From positions 1-15,674 of the forward strand of contig CALCTX010000010.1 of NCBI GenBank assembly GCA_937907035.1: 15,674 nt of DNA. The letters run 5' to 3'. The notes beneath the pieces are model-generated. The model searched no databases. It was not told where the DNA came from and saw nothing but the letters and a program-made list of their open reading frames with translations. The translations under genes and the position numbers were made by a program. The first letter of the stretch is position 1, and every line of letters begins with the position of its first letter. Origin of the DNA: an uncultured Selenomonadales bacterium (GTDB lineage Bacteria > Bacillota_C > Negativicutes > Selenomonadales > Selenomonadaceae). This document shows, in pieces, positions 13,209-15,674 of this stretch.

Positions 13209-14255
13209 ATGAAAAAGAAAGTGGCCGTTGCTATGAGTGGCGGTGTGGATAGTTCTCTTACAGCCTTGCTCTTAAAAGAGCAAGGCTATGATGTTTTTGG
13301 TGCAACGATACTTGTCACTGCTGATTCACAGCCGGTAGTGGAGGAAGCGGCAGCTGTGGCTGGAGACTTGGGGATTGAACATCATATTTTTGATATGACG
13401 GATATATTTCGGAAAAATGTTATCGACTACTTTTTGATTGAATATGAACAAGGACATACGCCGAATCCTTGTGTTGAATGTAACCGTCATTTGAAATTTA
13501 AAGCTTTTTGGCAGGAAGCAGCTGCATTGGGAGCAGATCTTATGTCAACCGGTCACTATGTCAGCTGTGAAACCGGTGACGATGATGTTATGAAGTTGAG
13601 GAAGGGAATTGACGAAGCGAAGGACCAATCGTATATGTTGTGGCATTTAGATCAGGCAATATTAAAACGGTGTCTGTTTCCATTAGGCAAGATGACAAAA
13701 CATCAGGTTCGGAAGCTGGCCGGGGAAAAAGGGCTGACAAGTGCAGGAAAAAAAGACAGTCAGGATATTTGTTTTATTCCGGATGGCGATTATCGGCGAT
13801 TTTTGTTGGAAAGAAGACCTGATATCGGGACAAAAGGCAGGATAGTAGACAGTACCGGCCGATATTTTGGCGAACATAATGGGTTGCCTTTTTATACAGT
13901 AGGTCAACGTAAGGGATTAGGAATAGCGTATTCTGAACCGCTTTTTGTTACCGGACTTGATGCAGGGCGGAATGAAGTTATTGTCGGTACAGCGGAACAG
14001 GTATTTTCGTCTGAAATGGAGATTAAGGATCTAAACTTTATTTCCGGAAAATTGCCTGTGGATCCGTTTAGAGCCGAAGTGAAAATTCGTTACAGTAAAA
14101 AAGCTGCTCTGGCAGATATCGTTTATTTAGGTGACCAGCGGGCAAGGATCATTTTCGAGGTACCGCAACGGGCGATAACGCTTGGTCAGTCTGCAGTTAT
14201 TTATAATGGCGATTATTTGCTCGGTGGAGGAATTATTGATAAAGTAGGAAATTAA
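13209..14255 (+). CDS. mnmA: tRNA-specific 2-thiouridylase MnmA
   Basis: Cytoplasmic enzyme that adenylates U34 of tRNA-Lys, -Glu and -Gln and transfers sulfur to give 2-thiouridine, taking sulfur from a cysteine desulfurase or relay. The 348-residue product has the PP-loop ATP motif MSGGVDSS (9-16), the catalytic cysteine C91 in NPCVECNRHLKF and the second, persulfide cysteine C188 in KKDSQDICFIP. Also present are GHY, KDQSYMLW, YTVGQRKGLGI and the C-terminal GQSAVIYNGDYLLGGGII. Relative to E. coli MnmA, the stretch after strand 2 (ATILVTADSQP) is about ten residues shorter and lacks the usual Trp/Cys segment, so it may be a compact variant or second copy. I chose ATG 13209 with GGGATGAG upstream; an in-frame TTG at 13182 has no such site. 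An inverted repeat lies near its 5' end. Confidence 0.92.
   Translation: MKKKVAVAMSGGVDSSLTALLLKEQGYDVFGATILVTADSQPVVEEAAAVAGDLGIEHHIFDMTDIFRKNVIDYFLIEYEQGHTPNPCVECNRHLKFKAFWQEAAALGADLMSTGHYVSCETGDDDVMKLRKGIDEAKDQSYMLWHLDQAILKRCLFPLGKMTKHQVRKLAGEKGLTSAGKKDSQDICFIPDGDYRRFLLERRPDIGTKGRIVDSTGRYFGEHNGLPFYTVGQRKGLGIAYSEPLFVTGLDAGRNEVIVGTAEQVFSSEMEIKDLNFISGKLPVDPFRAEVKIRYSKKAALADIVYLGDQRARIIFEVPQRAITLGQSAVIYNGDYLLGGGIIDKVGN
13262..13287. repeat. Perfect 12-base inverted repeat inside mnmA
   Basis: AGCCTTGCTCTT (13262-13273) and AAGAGCAAGGCT (13276-13287) are exact reverse complements around a 2-base centre. In mRNA this is a very stable hairpin about 53 bases after the start codon, encoding the segment ALLLKEQG. 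No T-run follows, so it is not a terminator. Confidence 0.85.
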
Positions 14256-14288
14256 TTTTATTGTGTATATATAGAATCGGAGGCTGGA

Positions 14289-15674
14289 ATGACTTTAAGG
14301 GATATCGCAGTCGGGAAAAGTGCTTTGATATTGGCTGTCGGTGGAGAAGGAATGTTGCGGCAGCATTTTTTAGATATGGGAGTTATCCCGGGAGAGCGGG
14401 TAACGGTAGTAAAGCTGGCACCATTGGGGGATCCGATGGAATTGCGGATCCATGGCTATGAGTTGACATTGCGCTTGTCAGAAGCAGAGAAGATTGAAGT
14501 TCAAGAGATCACAGATGAACAGGAAAATTTGGAAAAAGACGTTCCGCTTAAAAAATCAGAACATCCCGGTCTTGGGGAAGGCGGAAGGTATCATTCCAAA
14601 ATACATGAAAATCCTTTACCTGCTAATGAATTGCTGACATATGCTTTAGTGGGAAATCAGAACAGTGGGAAGACGACTTTGTTTAACCGTTTGACAGGCT
14701 CTAATCAACATGTTGGCAATTTTCCGGGTGTTACAGTTGACAGAAAAGATGGGCCGATTATCGGACAGAATAATACTTTAGTTACGGATTTGCCGGGAAT
14801 TTATTCTATGTCGCCATATAGCAAAGAAGAAATCGTTTCCCGAAATTTTGTCTTAAATGAAAAGCCGAAAGCAATAATAAATATTGTCGATGCGACCAAT
14901 ATTGAGCGAAATTTGTATTTGACGATCCAGCTCTTGGAAATCGGTGCGCCAATGGTTGTTGCACTTAATATGATGGATGAAGTGACAGCCAATAGCGGTT
15001 CGGTAGATATAAACGTTATGGAAGCAATGCTCGGGGTACCGGTTGTGCCGATTTCGGCGGCAAAAGATCAAGGGATAACAGAACTAGTCAAGCATGCAGT
15101 TCATATTGCGCATTATCAGGAAAGACCGGCCCGGCAGGATTTTTGCGATGAGCATGACAATAATGGTGCTGTGCATCGATCATTGCATGCGGTTATTCAT
15201 TTGATTGAGGATCATGCTGCGGCAGCGGGAATTCCGGTTCGTTTTGCGGCCAGCAAATTACTGGAAGGCGATGAGCTTATCTTAGAACAGCTCAAGCTGA
15301 CACAGAACGAAAAGGAAATGTTAGAGCATATTGTTTTGCAATTGGAAGAGGAACGTGGACTTGACCGCAGTGCAGCAATTGCTGATATGAGATTTAAGTT
15401 TATACGCACGGTTTGTTCGGCAGCAGTAACTAAGCCGAAGAAAAGTCGGGAATATGAGAGAAGTCAGCGGCTTGATCGGATATTTACCGGAAAGTATACA
15501 GCTATTCCTATGTTTTTGATGATTATTTCGGCAGTGTTTTATTTGACATTTAATGTGATCGGTCCATTTTTGCAAGATGGAATGCTGGCAGGGACTGAGA
15601 TGCTGGCAGGCTGGGCAGATAGAGGCTTGGAACATGCGGGCGTAAATCCTGTCTTGCAGCGGGTGATAATTGAG
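14289..15674 (+). CDS. feoAB: Fused FeoA-FeoB ferrous iron transporter, 3'-truncated by window edge
   Basis: The open frame runs from ATG 14289 to the last base (462 codons, no stop). Residues 1 to about 75 form a FeoA (SH3-like) domain, with LRDIAVGKSALI and FLDMGVIPGERVTVVKLAPLGDP. A charged linker of about 40 residues follows. Residues from about 115 form the FeoB GTPase: P-loop GNQNSGKTT (122-130), switch threonine in FPGVT (T149), DLPG (167-170) and NMMD (227-230). The four-helix regulatory domain follows, and membrane helices begin near residue 415 (AIPMFLMIISAVFYLTF). FeoB moves Fe2+ across the cytoplasmic membrane and FeoA is its small partner; here both are one polypeptide. The ribosome binding site GGAGG (14279-14283) is close to the start. 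A weak promoter (TTGATA 14236, TATTGT 14259) is possible inside the end of mnmA. The C-terminal roughly 350 residues lie beyond the window. Confidence 0.93.
   Translation, partial: MTLRDIAVGKSALILAVGGEGMLRQHFLDMGVIPGERVTVVKLAPLGDPMELRIHGYELTLRLSEAEKIEVQEITDEQENLEKDVPLKKSEHPGLGEGGRYHSKIHENPLPANELLTYALVGNQNSGKTTLFNRLTGSNQHVGNFPGVTVDRKDGPIIGQNNTLVTDLPGIYSMSPYSKEEIVSRNFVLNEKPKAIINIVDATNIERNLYLTIQLLEIGAPMVVALNMMDEVTANSGSVDINVMEAMLGVPVVPISAAKDQGITELVKHAVHIAHYQERPARQDFCDEHDNNGAVHRSLHAVIHLIEDHAAAAGIPVRFAASKLLEGDELILEQLKLTQNEKEMLEHIVLQLEEERGLDRSAAIADMRFKFIRTVCSAAVTKPKKSREYERSQRLDRIFTGKYTAIPMFLMIISAVFYLTFNVIGPFLQDGMLAGTEMLAGWADRGLEHAGVNPVLQRVIIE

Noticed and set aside
14236..14264. Dedicated feoAB promoter (TTGATA, 17 bases, TATTGT) and a SigH-type site (AGGAAAT 14246, GAAT 14274)
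   Set aside because: The first matches the -10 at only four of six positions and lies inside mnmA; the second has 18 bases between boxes instead of 11-12 plus three. Neither is strong enough to list.
1..15674. Mobile elements, CRISPR arrays, attachment sites
   Set aside because: No transposase or integrase, no spaced identical repeats, and no terminal inverted repeats were seen; gene content is core metabolism.

Overview
This 15.7 kb window reads like a chromosomal segment of an anaerobic member of the Bacillota. All genes lie on the + strand and have strong purine-rich ribosome binding sites. The order rlmB - yacP/rae1 - sigH is the classical Bacillota arrangement. A complete 11-gene complex I operon and a FeoA-FeoB fusion alongside it suggest the diderm class Negativicutes (Selenomonas/Veillonella relatives). 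That assignment is inferred from gene content and is not proven here.

Layout. (1) Positions 1-2084: the 3' part of rlmB, then yacP, then sigH. sigH has its own sigma-A type promoter (1206-1235) and a clean terminator (2059-2084). (2) Positions 2085-2379: a 295-base intergenic region rich in regulatory structure. In order it holds a perfect match to the SigH (-35/-10) consensus as I remember it, a cluster of inverted repeats, a sigma-A-like promoter overlapped by two interlocking inverted repeats, an AU-rich leader, and an intrinsic-terminator hairpin ending just before the nuoA ribosome binding site. (3) Positions 2380-12190: nuoA-B-C-D-H-I-J-K-L-M-N, tightly packed with mostly overlapping or near-touching genes, closed by a strong terminator (12195-12232). 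The NADH-oxidising module genes nuoE, nuoF and nuoG are missing. The product should therefore be the 11-subunit 'ancestral' type of complex I, which takes electrons from something other than NADH through NuoF, possibly ferredoxin or flavodoxin. (4) Positions 12233-14255: a second perfect SigH-consensus promoter, then a gene for an unrecognised protein with two membrane helices and a long coiled coil, then mnmA (tRNA 2-thiouridylase). (5) Positions 14289-15674: the 5' part of a fused feoA-feoB ferrous iron transporter, running off the window end.

How it fits together. rlmB and yacP serve ribosome and RNA maintenance, sigH encodes a transition-state sigma factor, and nuo encodes a proton- or ion-pumping membrane respiratory complex. 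The most interesting hypothesis is that SigH, encoded next door, directly drives both the nuo operon and the membrane coiled-coil gene. The nuo operon would then also be controlled by an operator over its sigma-A promoter and by transcription attenuation. Two protein-level oddities deserve a check: a 25-residue stretch of NuoL that does not resemble the conserved family sequence, and a NuoM that lacks the usual TM7 lysine. No RNA genes, CRISPR arrays, insertion sequences or phage genes were seen.
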